64,000 nucleotides of DNA from Actinomadura hallensis (GCF_006716765.1 NZ_VFPO01000001.1:4464001-4528000); one strand, 5' to 3'. Shown: positions 1 to 8,244, numbered from the stretch's first letter. The notes: generated from the sequence alone by a model not told the origin. Translations and numbers: made by a program.

Positions 1-239
1 TGGTCGACGCCGCCGGACCGCCACGGCAGCCGCACCGCCTGGCTCTTGATCGTGATGCCGCGCTCGCGCTCGATGTCCATGCGGTCGAGGTACTGCGCGC
101 GCATCTGGCGCTCCTCGACGACACCTGTCAGCTGCAGCATCCGGTCCGCGAGGGTCGACTTGCCATGGTCGATGTGCGCGATGATGCAGAAGTTGCGGAT
201 GATCGCGGGATCGGTCTTGTCAGGCTCGGGCGCTGCCAC
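1..239 (-). CDS. lepA: Elongation factor 4 (LepA), N-terminal part
   Basis: Only the first 79 codons are in the window; the gene runs off the left edge. LepA is a cytoplasmic ribosome-bound GTPase that remodels stalled or mistranslocated ribosomes. The visible part holds the GTPase G1 loop AHIDHGKST (about residues 21-29) and the switch region [14 protein letters not shown], which match LepA rather than EF-G. The start is taken as GTG at 239-237 because an in-frame TGA lies seven codons upstream and no other start codon falls between. It is divergent from rpsT across 243 bases, the arrangement usual in actinobacteria. Identification is near certain; the exact start is fairly sure. Confidence 0.95.
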   Translation of the reverse strand, partial: MAAPEPDKTDPAIIRNFCIIAHIDHGKSTLADRMLQLTGVVEERQMRAQYLDRMDIERERGITIKSQAVRLPWRSGGVD

Positions 240-482
240 CGGGGTCCGTTCGCAAACTCACTGGATGGACAAGGACAATGTGCACCTCCCATGGTCCCAT
301 GCCGGGCCCGATGCTCGGTGCACGGCCCGGTTTGGGGCGGGCCCCCGCGATTGGTAAGCTGTGCGACTGCGTGTGGCGTAGCGTCGTGCCCCGGGGGCAC
401 CGTCCCGCCCCCGTTCAGACCTTTCGTCAGAGCCTGCCGGAGCGCAGGCGAGGATCGCGACCAAAGCTGAGGCACTACAGAC
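240..482. promoter_or_regulatory. lepA/rpsT divergent intergenic region
   Basis: This 243-base gap must hold the promoters of lepA (leftward) and rpsT (rightward). I see TAGCGT at 379-384, which fits an actinobacterial -10 (TAnnnT) for rpsT, but no convincing -35 partner. No gene-like reading frame stands out. Confidence 0.35.
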
Positions 483-752
483 GTGGCTAACATCAAGTCC
501 CAGATCAAGCGCAACCGGCAGAACGAGAAGGCCCGCCTGCGGAACAAGGCCGTCAAGTCCGAGCTCAAGACGCTGATCCGCAAGTTCCGCGAGGCCGCCG
601 AGGCCGGCAACGTCGAGGAGGCCCTGGCCGCCCAGCGGATCGCCGCCCGCAAGCTCGACAAGGCCGTCAGCAAGGGCGTCATCCACAAGAACCAGGCCGC
701 CAACCGCAAGTCGGCGATCGCCAAGCGCGCCGCCGCGCTGCAGAGCAAGTAG
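483..752 (+). CDS. rpsT: 30S ribosomal protein S20
   Basis: An 89-residue basic protein, the usual length for S20, that binds 16S rRNA early in 30S assembly. The N-terminus [21 protein letters not shown] and the Ala/Lys-rich helices are characteristic. The start is GTG at 483; the Shine-Dalgarno sequence upstream is weak (a TGAGG-like stretch about ten bases before). The gene stands alone, followed at once by a strong stem-loop. In many actinobacteria rpsT lies next to holA; here about 2.4 kb of other genes separates them. Confidence 0.97.
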   Translation: MANIKSQIKRNRQNEKARLRNKAVKSELKTLIRKFREAAEAGNVEEALAAQRIAARKLDKAVSKGVIHKNQAANRKSAIAKRAAALQSK

Positions 753-765
753 GACGCGCACGCAC

Positions 766-789
766 GGGGCCGGTCACCGCGCCGGCCCC
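766..789 (+). terminator. rpsT terminator
   Basis: Perfect 8-bp inverted repeat GGGGCCGG (766-773) and CCGGCCCC (782-789) with an 8-base loop, 13 bases after the rpsT stop. There is no T-run, as is common in actinomycetes. It ends six bases before the kptA start. Confidence 0.75.
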
Positions 790-794
790 GACGC

Positions 795-1337
795 ATGCCC
801 ATGGACGAGCGGCGCGCGGTGAGGATCTCCAAGTACCTCGCCCTGCACCTGCGCCACCGCCCCGAGCGGATCGGCCTCGTCCTCGACCGCGGAGGCTGGG
901 CCGGCGTCGCCGAACTGCTCGCCGCCTGCGCCCGCCACGGGTTCCCGATCACCCGCGCCGAACTCGAGCACGTCGTCGCGGTCGACGGCAAGAAGCGGTA
1001 CGTCCTCGACGGCGACCGGATCCGCGCCGTCCAGGGCCACTCGATACCGGTCGACCTGGACCTTCCTCCCGTCCCGCCGCCGGACCTCCTCTACCACGGC
1101 ACCGTCCGCCGCTCCGTGGAGCCGATCCTGCGCGACGGGCTCCTGCCCATGGGACGCCACGCCGTCCACCTGTCCCCCGACCGCGAGACGGCACGGCGGG
1201 TCGGCGCGCGGCGCGGCGAACCCGTCGTCCTCGTCGTGGAGGCCGGGCGGATGGCCGCCGACGGGCACGAGTTCCGCGTCAGCGAGAACGGCGTGTGGCT
1301 GACCGGCCGCGTCCCGCCGGAATATCTTCGCGGATGA
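795..1337 (+). CDS. kptA: RNA 2'-phosphotransferase (Tpt1/KptA family)
   Basis: A 180-residue protein of the KptA/Tpt1 family, which uses NAD+ to remove a 2'-phosphate from RNA, giving ADP-ribose 1'',2''-cyclic phosphate. In eukaryotes it completes tRNA splicing; the bacterial role is unsettled. The N-terminal signature SKYLALHLRHRPERIGL carries the first catalytic Arg (about R20). VQGHS holds the catalytic His (about H82) and LYHGT begins the NAD-binding half. The start could be ATG 795 or ATG 801 (two residues shorter). Its 3' end overlaps the convergent HAD-like gene by 59 bases. Family assignment is secure. Confidence 0.9.
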   Translation: MPMDERRAVRISKYLALHLRHRPERIGLVLDRGGWAGVAELLAACARHGFPITRAELEHVVAVDGKKRYVLDGDRIRAVQGHSIPVDLDLPPVPPPDLLYHGTVRRSVEPILRDGLLPMGRHAVHLSPDRETARRVGARRGEPVVLVVEAGRMAADGHEFRVSENGVWLTGRVPPEYLRG

Positions 1338-1806
1338 CCTCGGCGGCCGCCCAGTCCGGGACGTGCCGCACCCACTCCGGCCCGCCCGCCGGGCCGAACA
1401 GGTACAGGTGGGGGACGATCCCCCGGATCGCGCGGTGCACGTCCAGCCGGTCGTCGATCATGTGGGTGATGCCGAGCTCCCGGCAGTGGACCGCCTTCTC
1501 CGCCCGCTCGTAGCAGAACCGGACGTTGCCCCTGGGCAGGCCCGTCCGCGCGTAGAAGTCGTGGTGGTCGAGCCAGGCCAGCGTCCGCTCCCGCACGCGG
1601 TCACCGCACTTCGAGATGATCCAGGCGCGGCCCCCGAACGCCTCGATCAGCCCGGGCAGCACCTCGTACACGCCCGCGGTCGCCGGTGAGGCGAGCGCCT
1701 CCTCGAAGGTCCCGTCGAGGAACGCCGTGTCGTCGCAGCCCGGCGCGAGCGGCCCCCCGTGGATGACGCGGCCGAAGTCGACGCCGAGCCGAGGTTCGAT
1801 GTCCAT
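1279..1806 (-). CDS. HAD-superfamily-like protein, possibly inactive
   Basis: 175 residues with the layout of a small HAD phosphatase. The N-terminal strand is GVDFGRVIHGG. ISK (about residues 64-66) is the motif II position, an AEKAVHC lysine fits motif III, and THMIDDRLD carries the motif IV acid pair. In active HAD phosphatases motif I is DxDGT/V with two aspartates; here the second is replaced (DFGRV), so phosphatase activity is doubtful. The C-terminal tail overlaps kptA by 59 bases on the opposite strand and is Arg-rich, so its last 20 residues may be only tolerated read-through. The gene is divergent from the LysR regulator with 69 bases between. Substrate unknown. Confidence 0.7.
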   Translation of the reverse strand: MDIEPRLGVDFGRVIHGGPLAPGCDDTAFLDGTFEEALASPATAGVYEVLPGLIEAFGGRAWIISKCGDRVRERTLAWLDHHDFYARTGLPRGNVRFCYERAEKAVHCRELGITHMIDDRLDVHRAIRGIVPHLYLFGPAGGPEWVRHVPDWAAAEVIREDIPAGRGRSATRRSR

Positions 1807-1861
1807 GCCACCACTGTCGGCCCGCCGCCCCTAAAACAGAACTATCGATCAGCGCGGAAAC

Positions 1862-1867
1862 TATAGT
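1862..1867 (+). promoter_or_regulatory. Candidate -10 for a leaderless LysR transcript
   Basis: TATAGT lies eight bases before the ATG at 1876, which would place transcription start at or within two bases of the start codon. It is also part of the palindrome ACTATAGT, and ATAG-N7-CTAT spans the start, so self-repression by the LysR protein is possible. No good -35 is seen. Confidence 0.4.
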
Positions 1868-1875
1868 CTGCGGCT

Positions 1876-2796
1876 ATGGAGCTGGGCCGCCTGTCCACCG
1901 ACGCCCTCGCCTCCTTCGCCGTCTTCGCCGACCACCTCAGCTTCACCCGCGCGGCCGAGGAACTCCACATCTCCCAGCCCGCCCTCCACGTCAAGGTGCG
2001 GAAGCTCTCCGAGATCCTCGGCGTCCCCCTCTACACCAGGCACGGCCGCCGCCTCGCCCTCACCCCCGCCGGCGAACGCGTCGCACGCTTCGCCCGCGAC
2101 CTCGACGCCCGCGTGTCCGCGTTCCTCTCCGACGTCCGCGGCGCCGCGCCCGCCCGCGTCCCGGCCCTCGCCGCCGGCGAAGGCGCCTACCTCTACCTCC
2201 TCGGCGGCGTCGTCCGCCCCGGCATCCGCCTCATCAACGGCGACCGCGCCCGGACCCTCGCCGCCGTCCGCACCGGCCGCGCCGACCTCGGCGTCTCCGT
2301 CCTGGACGTCATGCCCACCGATCTGGAGGCCGTTCTCCTGGCCGCCTACCCGCAGGTCCTGGTCATGCCGGCCGACCACCCCCTGGCCGGCGAGCCGGAC
2401 CTGACCCTTGCCGACCTCGCCGGCGCCTCCCTGGTCGCGCCCCCGCCCACCGGCCCGCATCGCGTGGCGCTGGAACGCGCCCTCCGCGCCGCCGCCGTCC
2501 CCTGGACGCTCGCCGTCGAGGCCGAGGGGTGGCCACTGGCCCTGCACTTCGTCTCCCTGGGCATCGGCCTGGCGGTCGTGAACGGCTGCGTAATTCCTCC
2601 CCCGGGTCTGGTCACCCGCGAGATCATTGACCTGCCCGCCGTGTCCTACCACGCGGTGCACCACCCGTCCCGCGCCGACGACCCCATGGTCACCGGCCTC
2701 CTGTCCGAGATACGCACAGCGCTGAGGAACGCACCATGCACGTCGAGACCACCGTCGACATCAACGCCGGCCCCGAGACCGTCTGGAAGCTCCTGA
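1876..2796 (+). CDS. LysR-family transcriptional regulator
   Basis: 306 residues. The N-terminal winged helix-turn-helix (about residues 8-67, with FTRAAEELHISQPALHVKVRKL) is classic LysR. The C-terminal two-lobed effector domain follows (about 90-275), ending near the REIIDLPAVSYHAV strand. It likely controls the SRPBCC gene it overlaps, or the divergent HAD-like gene. The last 20 residues (from about 287) lie inside the SRPBCC gene in another frame and are Ser/Pro/Thr-rich, unlike a LysR tail. Either the overlap is real or a small frameshift has extended the frame; I see no direct evidence of an error. Ligand unknown. Confidence 0.88.
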   Translation: MELGRLSTDALASFAVFADHLSFTRAAEELHISQPALHVKVRKLSEILGVPLYTRHGRRLALTPAGERVARFARDLDARVSAFLSDVRGAAPARVPALAAGEGAYLYLLGGVVRPGIRLINGDRARTLAAVRTGRADLGVSVLDVMPTDLEAVLLAAYPQVLVMPADHPLAGEPDLTLADLAGASLVAPPPTGPHRVALERALRAAAVPWTLAVEAEGWPLALHFVSLGIGLAVVNGCVIPPPGLVTREIIDLPAVSYHAVHHPSRADDPMVTGLLSEIRTALRNAPCTSRPPSTSTPAPRPSGSS

Positions 2797-3167
2797 CCGA
2801 CGTCGAACGCTGGCCCGACATGACCGCCTCGATCGACCGCGTCGAACTCCTGGACGGCCCCATCGCCCTCTCCGCGCGGGCCCGCGTCCACCAGCCGAAG
2901 CTGCCCGCCGCCGTCTGGACGGTCACCGAGTTCGACGAGAACCGGATCTTCACCTGGGAGTCCCGCGCCCCCGGCGTCACCACCGTCGCCGCCCACGAGA
3001 TCACCCCCGCGAACGGTACGACCCGGCTCCGCCTCACCCTCGACCAGAAGGGCCCCCTGGCCCCCGTGATCGCCCTCCTGACGGGCCGCCTGACCCGCCG
3101 CTACGTGACCATGGAGGCCACCGGCCTGAAGGCCAAGGCGGAAGCCGCGGCCCACCCCGACCGCTGA
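2736..3167 (+). CDS. SRPBCC (polyketide cyclase/START-like) protein
   Basis: A 143-residue single-domain protein of the SRPBCC fold, which forms a deep hydrophobic ligand pocket. The N-terminal pattern VETTVDINAGPETVWKLLTD, the WPDMTASIDRVELLDG strand and the C-terminal long helix with MEATGLKAKAE fit the family. Start is ATG 2736, preceded by TGAGGA as ribosome binding site. It overlaps the LysR gene by 61 bases, so the two are probably translationally linked. It ends in a palindrome shared with holA. Family members range from lipid carriers to cyclases and stress proteins, so function cannot be set. Confidence 0.82.
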   Translation: MHVETTVDINAGPETVWKLLTDVERWPDMTASIDRVELLDGPIALSARARVHQPKLPAAVWTVTEFDENRIFTWESRAPGVTTVAAHEITPANGTTRLRLTLDQKGPLAPVIALLTGRLTRRYVTMEATGLKAKAEAAAHPDR

Positions 3168-3181
3168 CCACCCCTGGTCAG
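3164..3181. terminator. Palindrome spanning both convergent stop codons
   Basis: CTGACCA (3164-3170), a CCCC loop, then TGGTCAG (3175-3181). The left arm contains the TGA stop of the SRPBCC gene and the right arm contains the complement of the TGA stop of holA. It could work as a small bidirectional terminator; at 7 bp the stem is modest. Confidence 0.45.
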
Positions 3182-4131
3182 TTGCGGGCGGCGACTATTT
3201 CGGCGACCGCCTTCTCCAGGGCGTAGGCGGGGTCGGCGGCGCCGCCCTTGACCTGCTCGTCGGCCTCGGCGACGGCGGTGATGGCGCGCGCGACCCCGTC
3301 GGCGGACCAGGCGCGCAGCTGCTTCTGCACGCGGTCGATCTTCCAGGGCGGCATTCCCAGCTCCTTCGCCAGCGCAGCGCCGCGGGCGCCGCGCGGGGCG
3401 CCGCCGACCTTCGCCAGGCCCCGGACGCCCTGGGCCAGGGCGCTGACGATCAGCACGGGCGCCACGCCGGTGGCGAGTGCCCAGCGGAGCTGCTCCAGCG
3501 CCTCGGCGAGCCGGCCCTCGATCGCGGTGTCCGCCACCGTGAAGCCGCTGACCTCGGCGCGGCCCCGGTAGTACCGCGCGACCGCGGCGTCGTCGACCTT
3601 GCCGCCGGTGTCGGCGACCAGCTGGCCGCAGGCGGCCGCGAGCTCCCGCAGGTCGGTGCCGACCGCGTCGATCAGCCCGCGCGCGCCGTCCGCCGAGATC
3701 TTCCCGCCCGCGCGGCGGATCTCGGACCGGACGAAGTCGACCCGCTCCCCCATCTTGGTGATCTTCGGGCAGGAGATCTTGCGGGCCTTGAGCTTCGTCA
3801 GGCCGTCCACCAGCGCCTTGCCCTTGGCGCCGCCGTGGTGGACGGCGACGAGCACCACGTCGTCCGCGGGCGACTTGGCGTAGGCGAGGACCTCGGCCGT
3901 CAGGTCCTTCCCCAGGTCCTGCGCGGCCCGGACCACGAGCACCTTGCCGCCGCCGAACAGGGAGGGCGACGTCAGCTCCGAGATCCGCCCGGGTTCCAGG
4001 CCGCCCGGCACCAGGTCGATCACCTCGGCCTCCGGGTCGTCCGCCCGCACGGAGGCGACGACGTCGCCGATCGCCCGCTCCACGAGCAGCTCTTCGTCCC
4101 CGACGATCAGGATGATGGGCTCAACCGACAC
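3178..4131 (-). CDS. holA: DNA polymerase III delta subunit
   Basis: About 317 residues, normal for HolA, the clamp-loader subunit that opens the beta sliding clamp. The protein begins VSVEPIILIVGDEELLVERAI, the family's GxEELL-type N-terminal signature, then an AAA-like domain I, a middle lid domain and the helical collar region near the end (ALAKELGMPPWKIDRVQKQL). I chose GTG at 4131-4129 because conserved sequence starts there; longer upstream extensions are proline/arginine-rich and unlike HolA. It lies downstream of comEA and comEC in the order usual for actinobacteria and firmicutes. It converges on the SRPBCC gene. Confidence 0.93.
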   Translation of the reverse strand: MSVEPIILIVGDEELLVERAIGDVVASVRADDPEAEVIDLVPGGLEPGRISELTSPSLFGGGKVLVVRAAQDLGKDLTAEVLAYAKSPADDVVLVAVHHGGAKGKALVDGLTKLKARKISCPKITKMGERVDFVRSEIRRAGGKISADGARGLIDAVGTDLRELAAACGQLVADTGGKVDDAAVARYYRGRAEVSGFTVADTAIEGRLAEALEQLRWALATGVAPVLIVSALAQGVRGLAKVGGAPRGARGAALAKELGMPPWKIDRVQKQLRAWSADGVARAITAVAEADEQVKGGAADPAYALEKAVAEIVAARN

Positions 4132-4290
4132 CCCAGCAGGATGCCACGCCCATCCCCCTGCCCGTGCCACCGCGCGGCGCCGCACCCGAAACGCCCATCA
4201 GCGGCCCTCGCGGGCACGGGCGGCCGGGGTGGCCGCGGGCGGCAGCGCGCGGGTGCAGCGCGCCCACGGGCCCGGCCGCGGCGGACGGTG

Positions 4291-6630
4291 TCAGCCGCGG
4301 GGGACGACTGCTATGCCGGTTCGGGTGCGGGTTATCGCTATGTCTCCTTCCCGGTCGGTCCGGTGGACGCGGGTGCCGAGGTCCTGGAGCAGCTTGAGGG
4401 TCGCCGGGGACGGGTGGCCGTAGTCGTTGTCCTCTCCGACCGAGATCAGGGAGACGGACGCGCGGGCGGCGGCGAGGAAAGCCCGGTCCTGGCTGCGGGC
4501 GCCGTGGTGCGGGACCTTGAGGACGTGGACATGAGGGACGGTCGTCGCCAGGGCGCGTTGTGCCTCCTCTTCTATGTCGCCGGCCAGCATCGCGCTGAAG
4601 CCCGGTCTGCGGGCGACGACGACCACGCTGGCGTTGTTGATCGCGGCCCCGTCGTCCCCGGGAGAGAGGGCGGGGCCCGGATGTGGGGACAGGACCGACA
4701 GCGTCAGGTCGCCTATGCGCCATTGCTGGCCCGCGTTGGCGTGCCGGATGGGGATGCCGGGGGCCAGGCGCGCTTCTCTGCCGGAGGTCCGGGAGGTCGT
4801 GAGGATCTCCTGGACGGCGCGGCCGTTCCTGACGCCGGACGTGCCGCCGACGTGGTCGGCGTGCGGGTGGGTCAGGATCAGCAACGGGACCTGCTCGACG
4901 TCGAGGCGGCGGAGGCATCGGTCGACCAGCGCGGGATCGGGGCCGGTGTCGACGACGACGGCCTGGCCGGGGGCGGTGGAGAGGGCGAGTGCGTCGCCTT
5001 GTCCCACGTCGCAGGCGACCAGCTGCCAGCCGGGAGGCGGCCAGCCCGGGGCCGTGGCTCGCATGATGACGACGGCCGCCAGGATTCCGGTCATCGCGGC
5101 GGCGGCGAGGACGCGGAGGCGGCGGCTGCGCAGGATCAGAAGCGCGGCCACGGCGGCGAGGAGGAGCGTCGTCGCGCCCAGCCCGCCGCCCCTCCACGGG
5201 ATCGTGGCGTAGGGCAGTGCGGCGGCGGTGCGGGCGACCCGGATGATCCAGCCGACGGCCAGGCCGGCGGGCCACACGATCGCCTGCGCCAGGGGCAGGG
5301 AGAACGGGGCGACGGCGGTCGCGAGCGCACCGAGGAGGGTGGCGGGCGCCACGGCGGGGGCGGCCAGCAGGTTCGCGAACACGGCGACGACTCCTATTTC
5401 GCCCGAGAGCATCACCAGGACCGGTGAGACGGCGACCTGGGCGGCGGCCGCGACGGCGAGGGCGTCGGCGAGGGGGCCGGGCAGCCGCCGGGCGAGCCGC
5501 TCCCGCCAGGGCGGCGCGAGGACCAGCAGGCCGGCGGTCGCCAGGACCGACAGCACGAACGCGTACGAGCGCGCCAGCGCCGGGTCGATCAGGACCAGGA
5601 TCAGCACGGCGGCGGCCAGGGCGGGGACGCCCTGGCGCTGCCGCCCGGTGACGAGGGCCAGCAGGCCGATGAGGCCCATGACCGTCGCCCGCAGGACGCT
5701 CGGCTCCGGGCGCGCGACCACGACGAACGCGAGGACCGCGAGGACGGCGACGGGCGGGGCGCGGCGGCGGCCGAGGCCGAGGAGGCGGCACAGGCCGAGG
5801 ACGGCCCCGATGACGATCGCGAGGTTCGCGCCGGACACGACCATCAGGTGGGTGAGCCCGGCGGCGCGGAAGTCCTCGGCCAGCCCCGGGTCGAGGCCCG
5901 AGGTGTCGCCGACGACCATACCGGGCAGGACCCCGCGCTGGTCGGGCGGGAGCCGCGCCACCGCCGCCCGCAGCCGCGCCCGGACGTGCTCGGCGGCGCG
6001 CTGCGTCCGGGACGGCGGCCCGAGGACGGCCGGCGGGCCGCGGACGATCACGACGGCGGCGAGGAGGTCCGCGCCTTCGGGGGTCACGAACCTGCCGTGG
6101 AGCCGTACCCGCTGGCTGGGCACCAGGCGGAGCCAGCCGGGATCGCTCGCGATCAGCAGCACGGGCACGCGGACCTCGGCACCGGGCACGGCCTCCGCCC
6201 TCGCCCGCAGGATGATCACCTGCCGGCCCCCGCCGGGTTTCGCCCGCGGATCCCCGGTGACGACCGCCTCGGCCGTCGCGAAGCCGCCGTTGCGGGCGAG
6301 GTCCCGCACCGGCCCGGTGCTGACGGCCGTCGCCCGCAACCCCACCCCGGCCGCGGACGCGGCGGCGCACACGAGCACGACCCCGACCAGCCTCCGCCGC
6401 CCCACCGCCCCGCGCCGTCCACCCGCCACCCCGGCCCCCACGGCGCCCGCGCTGAGTGGGGGCGGGGTTGGGTTGTGCGGAGTGGCGGGGGCTCTTGTCA
6501 GCAGGGGCAGGGCTGTCAGGAGGGTCACGGCCGCTACGGCGTGGACGGCGAGGGGCGGGAGGGCGATCGTGGTGGCGGCGGTCAGCCAGGTCGCCAGGGC
6601 CGGGAGGACCAGGCGCAGGTCGTGGGTCAT
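4291..6630 (-). CDS. comEC: ComEC/Rec2 family DNA-uptake channel protein
   Basis: About 779 residues, usual for ComEC, the inner-membrane channel that takes single-stranded DNA into the cell. The order is an N-terminal membrane segment pair, a DUF4131-like OB region (about 60-200), the competence membrane domain (about 240-500, with GLTHLMVVSGANLAI), and a C-terminal metallo-beta-lactamase-like domain with LTHPHADHVGG and HHGARSQ. The start ATG at 6630 overlaps the comEA stop (ATGA), so the two are translationally coupled. Many non-competent actinobacteria carry this pair, so present DNA uptake cannot be inferred. Confidence 0.93.
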   Translation of the reverse strand: MTHDLRLVLPALATWLTAATTIALPPLAVHAVAAVTLLTALPLLTRAPATPHNPTPPPLSAGAVGAGVAGGRRGAVGRRRLVGVVLVCAAASAAGVGLRATAVSTGPVRDLARNGGFATAEAVVTGDPRAKPGGGRQVIILRARAEAVPGAEVRVPVLLIASDPGWLRLVPSQRVRLHGRFVTPEGADLLAAVVIVRGPPAVLGPPSRTQRAAEHVRARLRAAVARLPPDQRGVLPGMVVGDTSGLDPGLAEDFRAAGLTHLMVVSGANLAIVIGAVLGLCRLLGLGRRRAPPVAVLAVLAFVVVARPEPSVLRATVMGLIGLLALVTGRQRQGVPALAAAVLILVLIDPALARSYAFVLSVLATAGLLVLAPPWRERLARRLPGPLADALAVAAAAQVAVSPVLVMLSGEIGVVAVFANLLAAPAVAPATLLGALATAVAPFSLPLAQAIVWPAGLAVGWIIRVARTAAALPYATIPWRGGGLGATTLLLAAVAALLILRSRRLRVLAAAAMTGILAAVVIMRATAPGWPPPGWQLVACDVGQGDALALSTAPGQAVVVDTGPDPALVDRCLRRLDVEQVPLLILTHPHADHVGGTSGVRNGRAVQEILTTSRTSGREARLAPGIPIRHANAGQQWRIGDLTLSVLSPHPGPALSPGDDGAAINNASVVVVARRPGFSAMLAGDIEEEAQRALATTVPHVHVLKVPHHGARSQDRAFLAAARASVSLISVGEDNDYGHPSPATLKLLQDLGTRVHRTDREGDIAITRTRTGIAVVPRG

Positions 6631-7316
6631 ACGCGGACCAGGGGTTTCAGGTCGGCGAAGCGGCGGGCGCCGATGCCGCTGACGTCCTGGAGCTGCTCCA
6701 CGGAGCGGAAACCGCCGTGTTCGGTGCGGTAGTCGATGATGCGCCGGGCCAGGACGGGCCCCACTCCGGGGAGGTCGTCGAGCTGTTCGAGGGTCGCGGT
6801 GTTCAGGTCCAGCGGGGTGCCGGGGGACGCCGACGCGCCGGGTGCCGCGGCCGGGGCGCCGGGCGGGGGCGTGGGGTGCGGGACGCCCACCGGGATCTGT
6901 TCGCCGTCCACCAGCTCGCGGGCGAGGTTCAGGGCGCCGGTGTCGCCGCCCTTGCGCACGCCTCCGGCCGCCTCGATCGCCTCGGCCACGCGGGAGCCGG
7001 AGGGGAGGGTGACCACGCCGGGCTTCTCGACCTTGCCGAAGACGTGGACCACCACCGGGGCGGACGCCGAGGCCGGCGGCGGCGAACTCCCCTGCGTGCC
7101 GGCCAGGGTGGCCTTGGCGGCGGGGGGCGGGACGGGGCGGGGGCGGGCGAGCCACAGGTAGCCGGCGGCCACCAGGGCGGCGACGACGCCGATCAGGACG
7201 AGGACGCGGACGCTCGAGCGTTCCGGCGAGGCGCGTAAGCGGGCGGACGGGGGCGTCTCCGGCGGGCGCAGGCGGCGCATCAGGGACTGCAGGCGGTCGT
7301 TGGCGTCGGACTTCAT
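6627..7316 (-). CDS. comEA: ComEA-like DNA-binding protein
   Basis: 229 residues. A cytoplasmic basic N-terminus is followed by one membrane helix (about residues 36-56), a Pro/Ala-rich linker and an SLBB domain (about 85-140, VVVHVFGKVEKPGVVTLP). A second Pro-rich linker leads to a C-terminal double helix-hairpin-helix domain (about 168-229, with LDLNTATLEQLDDLPGVGPV) that binds double-stranded DNA. This is the domain order of ComEA, the receptor handing DNA to ComEC. Its stop codon overlaps the comEC start by four bases. Confidence 0.93.
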   Translation of the reverse strand: MKSDANDRLQSLMRRLRPPETPPSARLRASPERSSVRVLVLIGVVAALVAAGYLWLARPRPVPPPAAKATLAGTQGSSPPPASASAPVVVHVFGKVEKPGVVTLPSGSRVAEAIEAAGGVRKGGDTGALNLARELVDGEQIPVGVPHPTPPPGAPAAAPGASASPGTPLDLNTATLEQLDDLPGVGPVLARRIIDYRTEHGGFRSVEQLQDVSGIGARRFADLKPLVRV

Positions 7317-7377
7317 GCCGCCCGACGTTAGGTCGCGTGCCCCGGCGGCCGTGAGCGGCCCGAAGATTGTGGATAAC

Positions 7378-8223
7378 TCAGCTGAGGGGCGCCACGACCA
7401 CGCCCAGCATGCCGGGCCCGACGTGGGCGCCTATCACCGGGCCCACTTCGCCGACGTAGGTGTCCTGGACGTTCGGGATGCGGTCGCGGAGGCGCGCGGC
7501 GAGCGATTCGGCGCGCCCCGCGGCGGCGAGGTGCTGGACGCCCAGGTCGACGCGCCGCTCTCCGGCCTCGGTGACGGCGAGCTCTTCGAGGCGGGCGAGC
7601 GCCCGCGAGGAGGTGCGGACCTTCTCCAGGGGCGCGAGCCGTCCCTCACGGAGTTCGAGGAGGGGTTTCACCATCAGCGCGGAGCCGAGGAGGGTCGCCG
7701 CGGCGCCGATGCGTCCGCCGCGGCGGAGGTGTTCGAGCGTGTCGACGTAGATCAGGGAGCGGGTCAGGGCGGCCCGGCGGGCGGCGGCGTCCGCGACCTG
7801 TTCGGCGGTCCCGCCCGACCGTGCGGCGGCGGCCGCGGTGAGGGCCGCGAAACCGAGGCCCATCCCGACGGTTCCGCTGTCGACGACCCTGACCGGTATG
7901 GGAGCGGCGCCGGCGGCGAGACGGGCCGCCTCCACCGTCCCTGACATGGCGGCGGAGAGGTGGACGGAGACGACCTCGCGGGCGCCGGAGCCGGCGGCGG
8001 CCCGGTAGGCCTCCGCGAAGCGTTCGGGGGCCGGGCGGGACGTGGTGACGGGCTGCCATTCCTTCAGCGCCCGGGCGGCCTCGGCCGTGGTGATGTCGTT
8101 CTCGTCCCGCGTGGCGCCGCCCACGGCGATCTGCAGCGGCACGATGATCAGGCCGTGCCGTTCCGCGAGCCCGGGCGCGAGGTAGGCGGTGGAATCGGTG
8201 ACGACCGCGACCGCGCTGCCCAT
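7378..8223 (-). CDS. DegV family fatty-acid-binding protein
   Basis: 281 residues, normal for DegV/FakB-type proteins. The start VAVVTDSTAYL is the fatty-acid-carboxylate contact strand typical of the family, TSRPAPERF matches the conserved TSQPSP motif, and SGTVEAARLAA follows in the expected place. DegV proteins bind a single fatty acid; in firmicutes FakB presents it to the FakA kinase. No fakA-like gene is visible here. It lies 21 bases downstream of the hutI-like gene and 61 upstream of comEA, all leftward, so it may share their transcript. Confidence 0.9.
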   Translation of the reverse strand: MGSAVAVVTDSTAYLAPGLAERHGLIIVPLQIAVGGATRDENDITTAEAARALKEWQPVTTSRPAPERFAEAYRAAAGSGAREVVSVHLSAAMSGTVEAARLAAGAAPIPVRVVDSGTVGMGLGFAALTAAAAARSGGTAEQVADAAARRAALTRSLIYVDTLEHLRRGGRIGAAATLLGSALMVKPLLELREGRLAPLEKVRTSSRALARLEELAVTEAGERRVDLGVQHLAAAGRAESLAARLRDRIPNVQDTYVGEVGPVIGAHVGPGMLGVVVAPLS

Positions 8224-8244
8224 GGTCAGGACGTTACCGGCACG

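Noticed and set aside
4161-4220. Inverted repeat CCCGTGCC and GGCACGGG between comEC and holA
   Set aside because: Only 8 bp with a 44-base loop in very GC-rich sequence; could be chance.
4121-6370. Very long open frames antisense or shifted to comEC and other genes
   Set aside because: They are Arg/Pro/Gly/Ala-rich and lack any family motif, as expected from shifted frames in GC-rich DNA.
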